Assembly (NCBI GenBank): GCA_947447465.1
Contig: CANFKE010000029.1
Span: forward strand, 1-55,837
Direction: 5' to 3'
From: Chitinophagaceae bacterium
GTDB lineage: Bacteria > Bacteroidota > Bacteroidia > Chitinophagales > Chitinophagaceae
DNA length: 55,837 nt
Numbering within the stretch: position 1 is the first letter of the stretch; each line of letters opens with the position of its first letter. Shown here in pieces: positions 8,157 to 17,304 of this stretch. The notes beneath the pieces were generated by a model. That model searched no databases and was not told where the DNA came from. It worked only from the letters and a program-made list of their open reading frames with translations. The position numbers and the translations under genes were made by a program.

Positions 8157-9254
8157 TTACTGCTTAATTGCAATGATCTCTTGCGCAGCTTTGTTCGAAG
8201 CATGAGTACTCCCCAATTTGTCCCACAATGCTGCATAATCCTTTTTTAATCCGTTGATATAGGCATTATCCTGAAGTATCTCGCCAAGTGCAGCCTTTAG
8301 TGATTGTTCATTCAGGTCGCTTTGTATCAGTTCTCTGATAACCGGTTTATCCATGATCAGGTTCACCAGAGATATATATTTTATGTTCACCAATTTTTTT
8401 GCCAACCAAAAAGATACAGCATTGCCTTTATAACAAACTACTTCAGGCACACCAAATAAAGCTGTCTCTAACGTGGCGGTACCGCTGGTCACCAAAGCAG
8501 CCGCGCTTTGCCTCAGTAAGTTATAGGTATCCCCTTTAACCATTTTAACCGTCTTATCTCCCATTATTTCATGATATAAAGCATCAGGCTGCGCCGATGC
8601 CTGAGCTATCACGAACTCATATTGCGGGAAATAGGGGATCATCTGCAACATTACTGGCAATTTCGCTTTTATTTCCTGACTGCGACTTCCCGGAAGAAGG
8701 GCTACTATAGGCCTTTCTGACAACGGAGCTGATAATGGTTTCCTTTTCTCATCTGCTACTACTTCTATCAGCGGATGCCCAACATAAATAACATCAAAGT
8801 CCCATTTTTTATAGAACTCCTTTTCAAAAGGGAGGATGACCAACATCTTATCTACATCCCGTTTCAGCTTGATCACACGCTTCTCTTTCCAAGCCCATAC
8901 TTGTGGAGATATATAATATACTACCTTGATTCCTTGTTTTTTAGCCCATGCTGCTATCCTCATATTGAATCCCGGATAATCTATCAGCACCAACACATCG
9001 GGTGCAAACGACAAAATATCTTTTTTGCAGAAATCAATATTCTTCAAAATGGTTGGCAGGTGAGTGATCACCTCAACAAAACCCATAAAGGCGAGTTCGC
9101 GGTAATGTTTCACCAACGTAGCTCCTGCTGCTTCCATACTATCTCCACCCCAGCAGCGGATATTTGCTTGCGGGTCTTGCTGATGTAATGCCTTTATCAG
9201 GTTACTGCCATGCAGATCTCCGCTGGCTTCTCCGGCTATAAGATAGTAGCGCAT
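8157..9254 (-). CDS. lpxB: Lipid-A-disaccharide synthase
   Basis: LpxB joins UDP-2,3-diacylglucosamine and lipid X (2,3-diacylglucosamine-1-phosphate) to give lipid A disaccharide, at the cytoplasmic face of the inner membrane. The 365-residue product has family length. It shows the N-terminal GEASGDLHGSNLI block (residues 8-20), the central PQVWAWKEKR motif, the LLPGSRSQEI loop and the SGTATLETAL nucleotide-sugar motif. Its start is 3 bp from the stop of a small membrane-protein gene, so the two are likely cotranscribed. It indicates an outer membrane with lipid A. Confidence 0.97.
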   Translation of the reverse strand: MRYYLIAGEASGDLHGSNLIKALHQQDPQANIRCWGGDSMEAAGATLVKHYRELAFMGFVEVITHLPTILKNIDFCKKDILSFAPDVLVLIDYPGFNMRIAAWAKKQGIKVVYYISPQVWAWKEKRVIKLKRDVDKMLVILPFEKEFYKKWDFDVIYVGHPLIEVVADEKRKPLSAPLSERPIVALLPGSRSQEIKAKLPVMLQMIPYFPQYEFVIAQASAQPDALYHEIMGDKTVKMVKGDTYNLLRQSAAALVTSGTATLETALFGVPEVVCYKGNAVSFWLAKKLVNIKYISLVNLIMDKPVIRELIQSDLNEQSLKAALGEILQDNAYINGLKKDYAALWDKLGSTHASNKAAQEIIAIKQ

Positions 9255-9257
9255 AAA

Positions 9258-9548
9258 TTACCAAACGTATCTTACCAATACAATAAAGACCACATACAAC
9301 ATTGTGGCTATAAAAACGCCTCTCGCTCCGTGATCATAGCGTTTGCTATTCATAAATATGAACGGTACCAGATTCACCAAAAGACTTAGGGAACATACTT
9401 TAAAGGTAATATCCTTACTTGTAATGAGCCTGTTGATATAATCACCCATTTCATCATGTCTGAACCATAAATATTTCATGATCAGCAACCCAATAAAAGG
9501 ACCTAAAAGGCCTATCAGCAATCCTACGATCGGACTATTCAGCTTCAT
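9258..9548 (-). CDS. Small membrane protein cotranscribed with lpxB
   Basis: From ATG 9546-9548 the product is 96 residues with three hydrophobic segments (about 5-25, 46-65 and 75-94). The loop between the first two contains WFRHDEMGDYINRL. A start further upstream at 9584 would add 12 residues with no homologous look, so the internal ATG is preferred. It ends 3 bp before lpxB. The tight linkage suggests a role in envelope biogenesis, but I do not recognise a named family. Confidence 0.65.
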   Translation of the reverse strand: MKLNSPIVGLLIGLLGPFIGLLIMKYLWFRHDEMGDYINRLITSKDITFKVCSLSLLVNLVPFIFMNSKRYDHGARGVFIATMLYVVFIVLVRYVW

Positions 9549-9680
9549 AAGTAAAAAATATGGTGCAATATACAAAGTGTGCATCTCTATTCAATAAACA
9601 GGGGTATTTTGCCGTACGTACTAAAGTTGCTTCCCGATTTTGGCATACTTGTTGATTTAATAGTGAAAAAAACAGTTGAA

Positions 9681-9713
9681 TTGATTTACGTTAAACAAAT
9701 TTTATTAATCTTG
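9681..9713 (+). promoter_or_regulatory. Possible promoter of the DUF4476 gene
   Basis: TTG at 9681-9683 is followed after 22 nt by TAATCTTG (9706-9713), one mismatch from TAnnTTTG. It would give a leader of about 15 nt before ATG 9735. The match is partial. Confidence 0.3.
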
Positions 9714-9734
9714 CACACACAAAACAAATGTATT

Positions 9735-10709
9735 ATGAAAAAGAAATTACTACTTAGCTTACTTATTGCTGTCGCTCCAATATTTTCATTTGCTCAGGGT
9801 TGTATCACCATTTTCTCAGAAGATGGAGACCGTTTCTTCCTGGTCTTGAACGGTGTAAAACAAAATGCTGTAGCACAAACAAATGTTCGTGTTGACATGC
9901 TGCCTAACGACTACTATTCAGCTAAGATCCTTTTTGAGGATAAAAGCAAACCTGAAATATCCAAAAATATTCCGGTAAAAGACCCTGCAACCAGCGACTG
10001 GGCCGATGTAACTTATAAGATCAAAAGAACGAAGGATGGCGAATTGAAGCTTCGCTATTTCAGCGCAACACCTGTTCCTGTCAATTATGCACCGGCACCC
10101 GATATGTTCTATGTTCATTATGGACAAACTCCGGTTGCACCGGCAGCTAGTGTAAACTCAGTTACACAAACTACTTATACCACTACTACTACCAACCCGA
10201 CCGGCGCTTCTGTAAATGTGAATGGCGGAGGATTGAGCATGAATGTAAATGTTGGGGACGGCGTAAATGGCGGAGGATTGAATATGAACGTGAATGTTGG
10301 TGATGGCATGGCTACTTCCTACAGCCAGAGTGCTACTACAACTACACGTACTACCACCACTACTACTACTTCTGGAGGATATAACGATGCCCCTGCTGCT
10401 GCACCTGCACGTACAGGATGTGGTTACCCTATGGATATGAATAGTTTTAACTCTGCTAAAAAGACCATTGCGAACGCATCTTTTGAAGACACAAAGCTAT
10501 CTACAGCTAAGAGCATTTTAGCATCCAATTGCGTTACTACCGATCAGGTGATAGCTATTTGCAATATGTTCTCTTATGAAGCTTCTAAGCTTGATTTTGC
10601 AAAATTTGCATACCCTAAAACAACTGACAGAGGCAACTACTTTAAAGTTGGCAATGTTTTTTCATTCGATGCCAGCAAAACTGAATTGAACGAATTCATT
10701 GCACAATAG
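9735..10709 (+). CDS. Secreted DUF4476 protein with Thr- and Asn/Gly-rich middle
   Basis: The real start is ATG 9735, which begins a signal peptide (MKKKLLLSLLIAVAPIFSFA). The frame is open further upstream to 9579 but without coding character. The 324-residue product has an N-terminal beta-rich domain (residues about 22-115), then a low-complexity middle with two 15-residue NGGGL-x-MNVNVGDG units and Thr-rich runs. A C-terminal DUF4476 domain (about 225-324, MDMNSFNSAKKTIANASFED) follows. DUF4476 occurs in secreted or surface Bacteroidota proteins of unknown function. The gene is monocistronic and followed by a perfect 14-bp terminator. Confidence 0.85.
   Translation: MKKKLLLSLLIAVAPIFSFAQGCITIFSEDGDRFFLVLNGVKQNAVAQTNVRVDMLPNDYYSAKILFEDKSKPEISKNIPVKDPATSDWADVTYKIKRTKDGELKLRYFSATPVPVNYAPAPDMFYVHYGQTPVAPAASVNSVTQTTYTTTTTNPTGASVNVNGGGLSMNVNVGDGVNGGGLNMNVNVGDGMATSYSQSATTTTRTTTTTTTSGGYNDAPAAAPARTGCGYPMDMNSFNSAKKTIANASFEDTKLSTAKSILASNCVTTDQVIAICNMFSYEASKLDFAKFAYPKTTDRGNYFKVGNVFSFDASKTELNEFIAQ
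10221..10310 (+). repeat. Two tandem 45-bp units inside the DUF4476 gene
   Basis: Units at 10221-10265 and 10266-10310 each encode 15 residues (NGGGL-S/N-MNVNVGDG plus V or M). They differ by several mostly synonymous bases, so the duplication is old and kept in frame. The Asn/Gly alternation suggests a flexible or beta-stacking linker. Confidence 0.8.
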
Positions 10710-10752
10710 TTTTGAACATGTGAAATTCAGGAAATAAACGACCAACAATTTT

Positions 10753-10790
10753 AGATAGTGCCATGATTACTCATGGCACTATCTTTTTTT
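10753..10790 (+). terminator. Terminator of the DUF4476 gene
   Basis: A perfect 14-bp stem (10753-10766 with 10771-10784) with loop TTAC is followed by a T run to 10790. Confidence 0.92.
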
Positions 10791-10837
10791 CCGGTCATTA
10801 AATCTCAAATAGGACTATCTGACGTCAATTAATCGTA

Positions 10838-10845
10838 TATCTTTG
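10838..10845 (+). promoter_or_regulatory. -7 element of the polymerase-glycosyltransferase operon
   Basis: TATCTTTG at 10838-10845 is an exact TAnnTTTG match located 26 nt before the ATG. I see no clear TTTG at the expected distance upstream, so this is half a promoter. Confidence 0.4.
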
Positions 10846-10871
10846 TCCATCTTAAATAGTATGCTGCCGGG

Positions 10872-12197
10872 ATGATATTGCACTTGATATTTCTATTAAC
10901 TTACTTAGTACTAGGCAACACTATACCTCCTACGGCGATGCTGAGTATAGCTATCGCTGAATCCTTACTTGCTATTTTTTTGAAGGTCAGAAGGGGCGAT
11001 AATTATTTAGTTCCATATGTAGTTGCAATAGCTCTCCTGATCACTAATAACTATGGTAATATCTTATTGATAACCAGACTTAACGACAGTTCCGATATCA
11101 TGTACACATTTACTGTAGCTGAGTATATTCCAGAAGCTGTGGTTATATGGTGTAGTGGATGTTCAATATTTTTTTTCGGATATCTTTTTTTTGAAAAAAA
11201 GAATGTACCCCCTGTTGATATTATTGTGTCTCAGGAACAAGCAAGATCATTGTTCTTTACTATGCTTGTAGTTGTAGTTTTCTCACAAACTATATTCTCC
11301 TCAATATCATTCCTCGGTAGTTTGTCAAAATTAATTGGCTTACTTGCCAGTATTGGTGTATTGTTCTTTGCGAAATTATGGGCCTCAGAAGACAGTAAAA
11401 AGTACAGAAACTACGCTTTCATTTTATGGGCGATACAGACTTACAATGCATTGTTCCACTCGTATCTTAGATTTGAAACTGTGACCCCCTCTGTAATTAT
11501 GGCTATCGGCTATTTTGCAGGAAAAAGAAAGATAAAATATTTAATGAGTTATAGGATCATTCCGCTAGTAGTTATACTTGGATTATTCATTAACATTTTT
11601 GCGCAATTAGCTACTTACAGATCCAACTTCGCAAGTGGTATTGAGGAAATATACTTCGGATCAATTGATGACGAGTCTTCTCTGGATGCATATGCAACAA
11701 ATGTGGAAAGAGGAGGTATGTTTGACCGTGCTTCTACACTTGGGCAAATTACAGCTGTGATAAAGCTTGTAAAGGATAATGGATTTTATGATGGTCGTGC
11801 ATCAGCACCTCTTTTTCAGGCTCTGATCCCAAGGTTCCTTTGGCCAGACAAACCTAAAATTGCGATTGGTCAATGGTTTGCAGTCGAAACAGGAACTGCG
11901 TTCATACAGGAAGGCCGTACAACTGCTAATAACTCGATCAACATGACCATTCCCGGAGAACTTTATCTGGATTTTGGTTGGATAGGCATATTTATTGGTT
12001 GTTTCTTATTTGGCGGGTTTATAGTACTTATGTGGAATTCTGCACAGTTTTATGTGTCGGATTATAACATTACAGGGGCAATTTGGGGTGGCTTCCTGTT
12101 ATATAGTAGTATTAGTGGTATCTCAGGAGATCTACAGATAATGATTACTATGCTATCTTATTATTTGATATTTTTTACCTTGAAAAAAATAATATGA
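10872..12197 (+). CDS. Wzy-like O-antigen/oligosaccharide repeat polymerase
   Basis: The 441-residue protein is hydrophobic throughout, with about 11 transmembrane helices and a large extracytoplasmic loop near residues 255-365. That loop contains PRFLWPDKPKIAIGQW and NNSINMTIPGELYLDFGWIG, the pattern typical of O-antigen polymerase-like proteins, which join lipid-linked repeat units in the periplasm. The gene overlaps the following glycosyltransferase by 4 bp (ATGA), so the two are translationally coupled. Only two genes of such a locus are present, so the product could be a lipopolysaccharide side chain or another surface glycan. Confidence 0.75.
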   Translation: MILHLIFLLTYLVLGNTIPPTAMLSIAIAESLLAIFLKVRRGDNYLVPYVVAIALLITNNYGNILLITRLNDSSDIMYTFTVAEYIPEAVVIWCSGCSIFFFGYLFFEKKNVPPVDIIVSQEQARSLFFTMLVVVVFSQTIFSSISFLGSLSKLIGLLASIGVLFFAKLWASEDSKKYRNYAFILWAIQTYNALFHSYLRFETVTPSVIMAIGYFAGKRKIKYLMSYRIIPLVVILGLFINIFAQLATYRSNFASGIEEIYFGSIDDESSLDAYATNVERGGMFDRASTLGQITAVIKLVKDNGFYDGRASAPLFQALIPRFLWPDKPKIAIGQWFAVETGTAFIQEGRTTANNSINMTIPGELYLDFGWIGIFIGCFLFGGFIVLMWNSAQFYVSDYNITGAIWGGFLLYSSISGISGDLQIMITMLSYYLIFFTLKKII

Positions 12198-13228
12198 GAT
12201 TACTCTGTATTGGCCCGCTTTGGAGAGGAAGTAATGCCGGTGGGCTCTTTAAAGCATTGAGCAGAAAAGACTGTATGATAGAGGTAGTCGATGAATTTTA
12301 TTTCATTAGCCTTCAAAGTAAAAATAAGGTCACAAAGATCATGGAGCGTCTTGTGCGAACAAGACAAGTTGCGGAGTTCAATAACAACATAAAGAAAAAA
12401 ATAGATCTGTTTGCACCCGAAGTGCTTTTGGTGTATAAAGGTACCTTTGTTACTCCCGACAGTCTAATATATGCTAAAGAGCGTAACTGTAAATTGGTAC
12501 TTTTCTTCCCCGATGTCAGCACTACAGCTCATGGTCCTTATATACCTCAGTGTATTCCGCACTATGAAATGATCTTTACCACAAAAACTTTTGGGATAAA
12601 AGATATGTCAGAAAAGTATGGGGTCAAGAATATGTGCCTCATCCCTCATGGCTATGATCCCGAAATTCACCGGATCATACCGGTTACCCCAGAAGAGATG
12701 AACGTATTTGGCAATGAGGCATCATTTATAGGTACATGGTCTCCCAAAAAAGAAAAATGGCTCAGTTACATAAAAGAGCAGATACCAGACATTGATCTTA
12801 AAATATGGGGATCGCAATGGTTCAAATCTACTTCCACAGTATTAAATGACTGCATACAAGGTAATGAAGTACTCGGCGACCTTTATGCAATGGCCATACA
12901 ATGCTCAAAGATCAACCTGGGCATTTTGTCTGAACAAAGGGTAGGTTCATCATCTGGTGATCTGATAACGTCCCGCACATTCCATATTCCCGGCGCCGGC
13001 GGTTTTATGCTTCATGAGCGCAATGAAGAATCTCTGGCCTGTTTTGTAGAAGATAACGAATCAGGATTTTTCGATGGGCCGGAAGAGATGGTGACAAAAA
13101 TTAAATATTATCTGCAGCACGATCAATTGCGTGATGAAATAAAAATGGCCGGACACCGCAGAGCATTGGCAGAACATTCATTGGATGCCAGAGCAGAAAC
13201 GCTTCTCGGTCACCTTTCAAAAATGTGA
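12194..13228 (+). CDS. Glycosyltransferase, CgeB-like
   Basis: The 344-residue soluble protein has the two-Rossmann (GT-B) layout. The N-terminal half begins MRLLCIGPLWRGSNAGGLFKA and contains VLLVYKGTFVT. The C-terminal half has FIGTWSPKKEKWLSYI, the GSSSGDLITSRTFHIPGAGG loop and FVEDNESGFF. The layout matches CgeB/spore-maturation-type glycosyltransferases that use nucleotide sugars. The ATGA overlap with the polymerase gene implies a shared role in building a surface glycan. Donor and acceptor cannot be told from sequence. Confidence 0.8.
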   Translation: MRLLCIGPLWRGSNAGGLFKALSRKDCMIEVVDEFYFISLQSKNKVTKIMERLVRTRQVAEFNNNIKKKIDLFAPEVLLVYKGTFVTPDSLIYAKERNCKLVLFFPDVSTTAHGPYIPQCIPHYEMIFTTKTFGIKDMSEKYGVKNMCLIPHGYDPEIHRIIPVTPEEMNVFGNEASFIGTWSPKKEKWLSYIKEQIPDIDLKIWGSQWFKSTSTVLNDCIQGNEVLGDLYAMAIQCSKINLGILSEQRVGSSSGDLITSRTFHIPGAGGFMLHERNEESLACFVEDNESGFFDGPEEMVTKIKYYLQHDQLRDEIKMAGHRRALAEHSLDARAETLLGHLSKM

Positions 13229-13284
13229 CCTCCCTTTTTCCCTAACATTGACACCAGCCATTAGGCAATTGACGCCAATGTTTA

Positions 13285-13292
13285 TATTTTTG
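13285..13292 (+). promoter_or_regulatory. -7 element upstream of glyS
   Basis: TATTTTTG is an exact TAnnTTTG match ending 8 nt before the glyS ATG, which would give an almost leaderless mRNA. The upstream TTTG element is not clear. Confidence 0.4.
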
Positions 13293-13299
13293 TGCCACT

Positions 13300-14730
13300 A
13301 TGGCAAATGATAATAAGTTGCAGGCCATTATAGGCCACTGCAAAGAATATGGCTTTATTTTTCAATCGAGTGAAATATATGATGGACTGAGTGCAGTTTA
13401 TGACTATGGTCAGTACGGTGCTGAACTGAAGAAGAATATCCGCGACTACTGGTGGAGAAGTATGACCCAAATGCAGGATAATATAGTAGGTATTGACGCT
13501 GCTATTTTCATGCACCCTACTGTATGGAAGGCAAGTGGTCACGTCGATAATTTCAGCGACCCTATGATCGACAATAAAGACAGCCAAAAGCGCTATCGTG
13601 TTGACCATCTGATAGAAGGATATGCCGAAACATTAGAAGCTGACGCAGCAGCGGCTATCATTAAACAAATGGAATTGTTGCTGGAAGCCAATGATTTTGC
13701 AGGGCTTAAATCATTAATAGAAGATAATAAGATCAACTGCGCAATAAGCGGCACTTGCAATTGGACCGATGTTCGCCAATTCAACCTCATGTTCTCAACC
13801 GAGATGGGATCTGTAGCCGACGAAGCCAATGTGGTTTACCTTCGTCCGGAGACTGCGCAAGGTATTTTCGTTAACTTCCTCAATGTGCAGAAAACAGGTA
13901 GAATGAAAATACCTTTTGGTATTGCACAAACAGGTAAAGCATTCAGAAATGAGATCGTAGCGCGTGGATTTATCTTCCGTATGCGTGAGTTCGAACAAAT
14001 GGAAATGCAGTTTTTCGTAAAGCCGGGCACTCAGAAAGAATGGTACGAGTACTGGAAGGAAACCCGCATGAAATGGCACCTCAGCCTGGGTATAGGTGCA
14101 GACAAATATAAGTTTCATGACCACGTAAAGCTGGCACACTACGCCGATATGGCTTGCGATATCGAATATGATTTCCCTATGGGCTTCAAAGAAGTTGAGG
14201 GGGTACATAGCCGTACAGACTTCGATCTGAAGCAGCATCAGCAGTTCAGCGGAAAAAAACTGACCTATTTCGACACAGACATCAATCAGCACTATGTACC
14301 TTATGTAATTGAAACATCTATAGGTCTCGACCGTACGGTAATGATGATTCTGAGCGAAGCTTATGTAGAAGAAGATCTGAGTACAGAGGAAAAGCAAGAT
14401 AGCCGTGTAGTGTTGAAATTCCCGCCAATGTTGGCGCCTATAAAGCTGGCCGTATTGCCATTGACAAAGAAAGACGGGCTACCAGAATTGGCAAAAGAAT
14501 TGATCAACGACTGCAGATCTCAGTTCAAGTGCTTCTACGAGGAAAAAGATAGCATTGGTAAGCGCTACCGCCGTATGGATGCATTGGGTACTCCTTTCTG
14601 CGTCACTATAGATCACCAGACCAAAGAAGATGGCACAGTCACTATCCGATACCGCGATTCTATGCAGCAGGAACGAATAGCTTTGGCCGATGTAAAGAAG
14701 CTGGTAATGGAGAAGATCGCAATGTTCTGA
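13300..14730 (+). CDS. glyS: Glycine--tRNA ligase, homodimeric type
   Basis: This class II synthetase charges tRNA-Gly with glycine. The 476-residue single-chain form is the alpha2 (eukaryote/archaea/Bacteroidota-like) enzyme, not the alpha2beta2 form of E. coli. Visible landmarks are motif 1 in the N-terminal part (YDYGQYGAELKKNI), the YLRPETAQGIFVNF and FRNEIVARGFIFRMREFEQ motif 2 region (residues about 185-235), and the ETSIGLDRTVMMIL motif 3 (about 343-356). An anticodon-binding domain completes the chain. The ATG at 13300 is 8 nt after a consensus -7 element, so the mRNA is probably nearly leaderless. Confidence 0.96.
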   Translation: MANDNKLQAIIGHCKEYGFIFQSSEIYDGLSAVYDYGQYGAELKKNIRDYWWRSMTQMQDNIVGIDAAIFMHPTVWKASGHVDNFSDPMIDNKDSQKRYRVDHLIEGYAETLEADAAAAIIKQMELLLEANDFAGLKSLIEDNKINCAISGTCNWTDVRQFNLMFSTEMGSVADEANVVYLRPETAQGIFVNFLNVQKTGRMKIPFGIAQTGKAFRNEIVARGFIFRMREFEQMEMQFFVKPGTQKEWYEYWKETRMKWHLSLGIGADKYKFHDHVKLAHYADMACDIEYDFPMGFKEVEGVHSRTDFDLKQHQQFSGKKLTYFDTDINQHYVPYVIETSIGLDRTVMMILSEAYVEEDLSTEEKQDSRVVLKFPPMLAPIKLAVLPLTKKDGLPELAKELINDCRSQFKCFYEEKDSIGKRYRRMDALGTPFCVTIDHQTKEDGTVTIRYRDSMQQERIALADVKKLVMEKIAMF

Positions 14731-14752
14731 TAAGATGGTATCTCACTATATT

Positions 14753-14785
14753 AATAATGGCTGCTTTATATAAGCAGCCATTATT
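14753..14785. terminator. Bidirectional terminator between glyS and the convergent membrane gene
   Basis: A perfect 14-bp inverted repeat (14753-14766 with 14772-14785) has A/T-rich arms and a 5-nt loop. It can end both convergent transcripts and finishes 1 bp before the opposing stop codon. Confidence 0.9.
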
Positions 14786-14786
14786 T

Positions 14787-15251
14787 TTAGAAATAGACCC
14801 GCTTTTTCCCTCTTATCCTATCTACAAGCATTCGTGGGGCAACAAAAACAACATATACTACTGTAAAAATAGCCGCCAATATAGCTATAGCAGGCAATAG
14901 TGCTATAAAAGAGATCACTTCGGCAAATGTGTATGTTTTATTCTTAGAAAACCGGTTGCGTGCACAGACCATTGCTATTATGGCAAGTAGCAACCAGGGT
15001 AATAACAGACCGGATATCCCTGAGACAACTGCCGCAGTAAATAGGCCGATAGACAAAAAAGAGCAGACTACAGCCGCAGCTCTTTGGCGCTTCAACTGGT
15101 TTAACGATACTGACTTATTCCTATCGGGCTTTGCAGTATCAATAATGGCGGTGGTGGCGGTAACTGCAGGCATGGGAAATGCTGCACTTACATGCTGGCT
15201 GACACCCATGAACATACAGAAAATTAACGCTATAAGTGTCACACATCTCAT
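14787..15251 (-). CDS. Small membrane protein of unknown function
   Basis: Starting at ATG 15249-15251 the product is 154 residues with an N-terminal signal-like helix (MRCVTLIALIFCMFMGVS). A polar basic segment (PDRNKSVSLNQLKRQRAAA) follows, then two or three hydrophobic helices and a basic C-terminus. A start at 15308 would put 19 uncharged residues before the signal, which is less likely. The gene stands alone and converges on glyS. I do not recognise a family. Confidence 0.55.
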   Translation of the reverse strand: MRCVTLIALIFCMFMGVSQHVSAAFPMPAVTATTAIIDTAKPDRNKSVSLNQLKRQRAAAVVCSFLSIGLFTAAVVSGISGLLLPWLLLAIIAMVCARNRFSKNKTYTFAEVISFIALLPAIAILAAIFTVVYVVFVAPRMLVDRIRGKKRVYF

Positions 15252-15490
15252 AGAGCAGACGTTTAAAAAAGACAATGGCAATAGTTGTACAAATGTAAAA
15301 CTCGACATAAATCAAAATTTTGATGTAGATCAAATACTCAACCGAATTTGTATTTCCAGTACCTGATCCTGATCTGCATTTTGTTTACAAAAAGTTGATA
15401 TTCATGTTCTATATCATCTATGTAGCAGGTTTACAAATAATGCATTAGTTTTATGATTGCAATTGAATAGTTGATACAAAACAAACAATT

Positions 15491-17152
15491 ATGGCTCCGG
15501 AAAATGTAAATATTATATCGTGGTGGGAACAACAATCATTCCTAGGTAAAGATTTATTTAAACTGGATGAAGACGGGACTTTAACACTATCTCCCACCGC
15601 ACTTGTTAAGGAGCGCGAAATTGCCGTATTGACCATAGACAATTGCGAAGCTGTCTTGAAGAATATGCAGGATAAGTTTGAAGAAATGCGTTCTCGTATC
15701 AGGGAAGCTGAGGTAGAATGGATAGCCACTGCAGAGAAAAACAAGATGGCTGAAAAGATCGAGCAGTTGAAGGGGCTGATAAACAGTACCATTGCCATAG
15801 GCGATTTTGAAAAAGACGCTCAGCTCATCAATGACTGGGAATCATCGATCAAGAAAGCATCAGATGAAAATATTGCAGCAAAAAAGGCACTTGCTGAATT
15901 GGCTGAAAGCCTTGCTGAAAGCACCGATTATAAAGAGACCGCACAAGCATTCAAAGACCTTATTGACAAATGGCGCCAATCAGGATTTCTTGATAAAGGC
16001 CGGAATGATATGTTGTGGAAACGAATAGAGAATGCCCGCAATAAATTCATCAACAGAAAACGTGGATTCCACGAAGAAGAGGAAAAGGACCTGCTGGTCA
16101 CTCTCGACCTGAAAATAGAAATAGCGGAGCAGGCAGAGGCACTGCAAAATTCTGAAGATTGGAAAATTGCTACTGAAGCCTATCATGAACTTACTGAACG
16201 ATGGAAGTCAACAGGCCGCACTATACACAAGCGCAATGAAGAACTATGGCAACGTATCATAACTGCCAAAAACACTTTCTTCGAACGTAAGAAAGCACAC
16301 TTCGCTCAGATACAAGTAGAACAGGAAGCCAATCTGGTGACCAAAATGGCACTATACGAAAAAGCAGAAGCACTGACAAATAGTACAGAATGGAGCGCCA
16401 CCGCTGCGGCTATGTCAGCACTAAAAGACGAGTGGAGAAACACCGGACGTGTGCCTCATGAAAAAGCAGAAGAACTCAATAAGAAATTCAATGACGCCGT
16501 AGAACATTTCTTTGATGCCCGCCGCAAGCATACCGAGGCTATCCGCATCACTCAGGAACAGAACTACGCATTGAAATCTGAGCTGTTACGAAAAGCAGAA
16601 GAGATCAAAGACTCTAATCGCTGGGGAGATACCACCGCTGAAATGAACCGTCTTTTCGAAGAGTGGAAAACAATAGGACCAGTACCTCGCGAACATAATA
16701 CCACCATCTGGGATGCATTTATGGCCGCACGTAAACATTTCTTTCAGCGTAAAGATGCCGACCGCGATCAACGTAAAGCTCACTTTGATGCTCAGAAAGC
16801 CATAAGAGAAGAACAAGAGATCGCTAACAAAAAAGAACGTGAAGCACAGGAGATCGCTTCCAGAAAAACACGTATAGAACAAGCTCATAAAACCATTGAA
16901 GCGGCTCACAACGAAATAAAAGAGGAAGAAGAAAAATTAGCCGACTTTAAACATGCCATAGAAAATATAACACCGGGTAAAAAAGCAGAAGAACTGCGCA
17001 CTCATTTAGCTGCACTTATTGAAGAAAGTACACTTCATCTGGAAAAACTCAGAAAAAAGGTGGTTACTGTCACTGACGAAATGAATAAGATCATTGAAAA
17101 AGAACAACAAAAGGCAAAAGAAGAGGCCAATACCGAACAGGCAACTTCATAA
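15491..17152 (+). CDS. DUF349 repeat protein
   Basis: The 553-residue protein is almost entirely charged alpha helix. It contains about five copies of a roughly 75-residue DUF349 unit, recognisable by W-x3-G-x-x-x-K/H pairs such as IDKWRQSGFLDKGRND, TERWKSTGRTIHKRNE, KDEWRNTGRVPHEKAE and FEEWKTIGPVPREHN. A long Glu/Lys-rich coiled coil follows (about 430-550). DUF349 proteins are widespread in Bacteroidota and some other bacteria; their function is not established. It has no signal peptide and is cytoplasmic. It is monocistronic with its own terminator. Confidence 0.88.
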   Translation: MAPENVNIISWWEQQSFLGKDLFKLDEDGTLTLSPTALVKEREIAVLTIDNCEAVLKNMQDKFEEMRSRIREAEVEWIATAEKNKMAEKIEQLKGLINSTIAIGDFEKDAQLINDWESSIKKASDENIAAKKALAELAESLAESTDYKETAQAFKDLIDKWRQSGFLDKGRNDMLWKRIENARNKFINRKRGFHEEEEKDLLVTLDLKIEIAEQAEALQNSEDWKIATEAYHELTERWKSTGRTIHKRNEELWQRIITAKNTFFERKKAHFAQIQVEQEANLVTKMALYEKAEALTNSTEWSATAAAMSALKDEWRNTGRVPHEKAEELNKKFNDAVEHFFDARRKHTEAIRITQEQNYALKSELLRKAEEIKDSNRWGDTTAEMNRLFEEWKTIGPVPREHNTTIWDAFMAARKHFFQRKDADRDQRKAHFDAQKAIREEQEIANKKEREAQEIASRKTRIEQAHKTIEAAHNEIKEEEEKLADFKHAIENITPGKKAEELRTHLAALIEESTLHLEKLRKKVVTVTDEMNKIIEKEQQKAKEEANTEQATS

Positions 17153-17167
17153 GCTCAATTATATTCA

Positions 17168-17208
17168 ATGAAGAAGGGTGTTTCAAATAATGAGACACCC
17201 TTCTTCAT
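17168..17208 (+). terminator. Terminator of the DUF349 gene
   Basis: A 15-bp stem with one G-T pair (17170-17184 with 17192-17206), extendable by an A-T pair at each end, lies 16 nt after the stop codon. The following T run is short. Confidence 0.8.
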
Positions 17209-17292
17209 TTCAGAAATTACATATGTTCAAAACGGATAGGGATACACTTTACTAACCCACCTTCGCACACCCTAAACCGCCGCATTTTTTCG

Positions 17293-17300
17293 TATTTTTG
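17293..17300 (+). promoter_or_regulatory. -7 element upstream of pcrA
   Basis: TATTTTTG is an exact TAnnTTTG match ending only 5 nt before the ATG at 17305, implying a leaderless or nearly leaderless transcript. No good TTTG is visible at the expected distance upstream. Confidence 0.4.
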
Positions 17301-17304
17301 CTTC

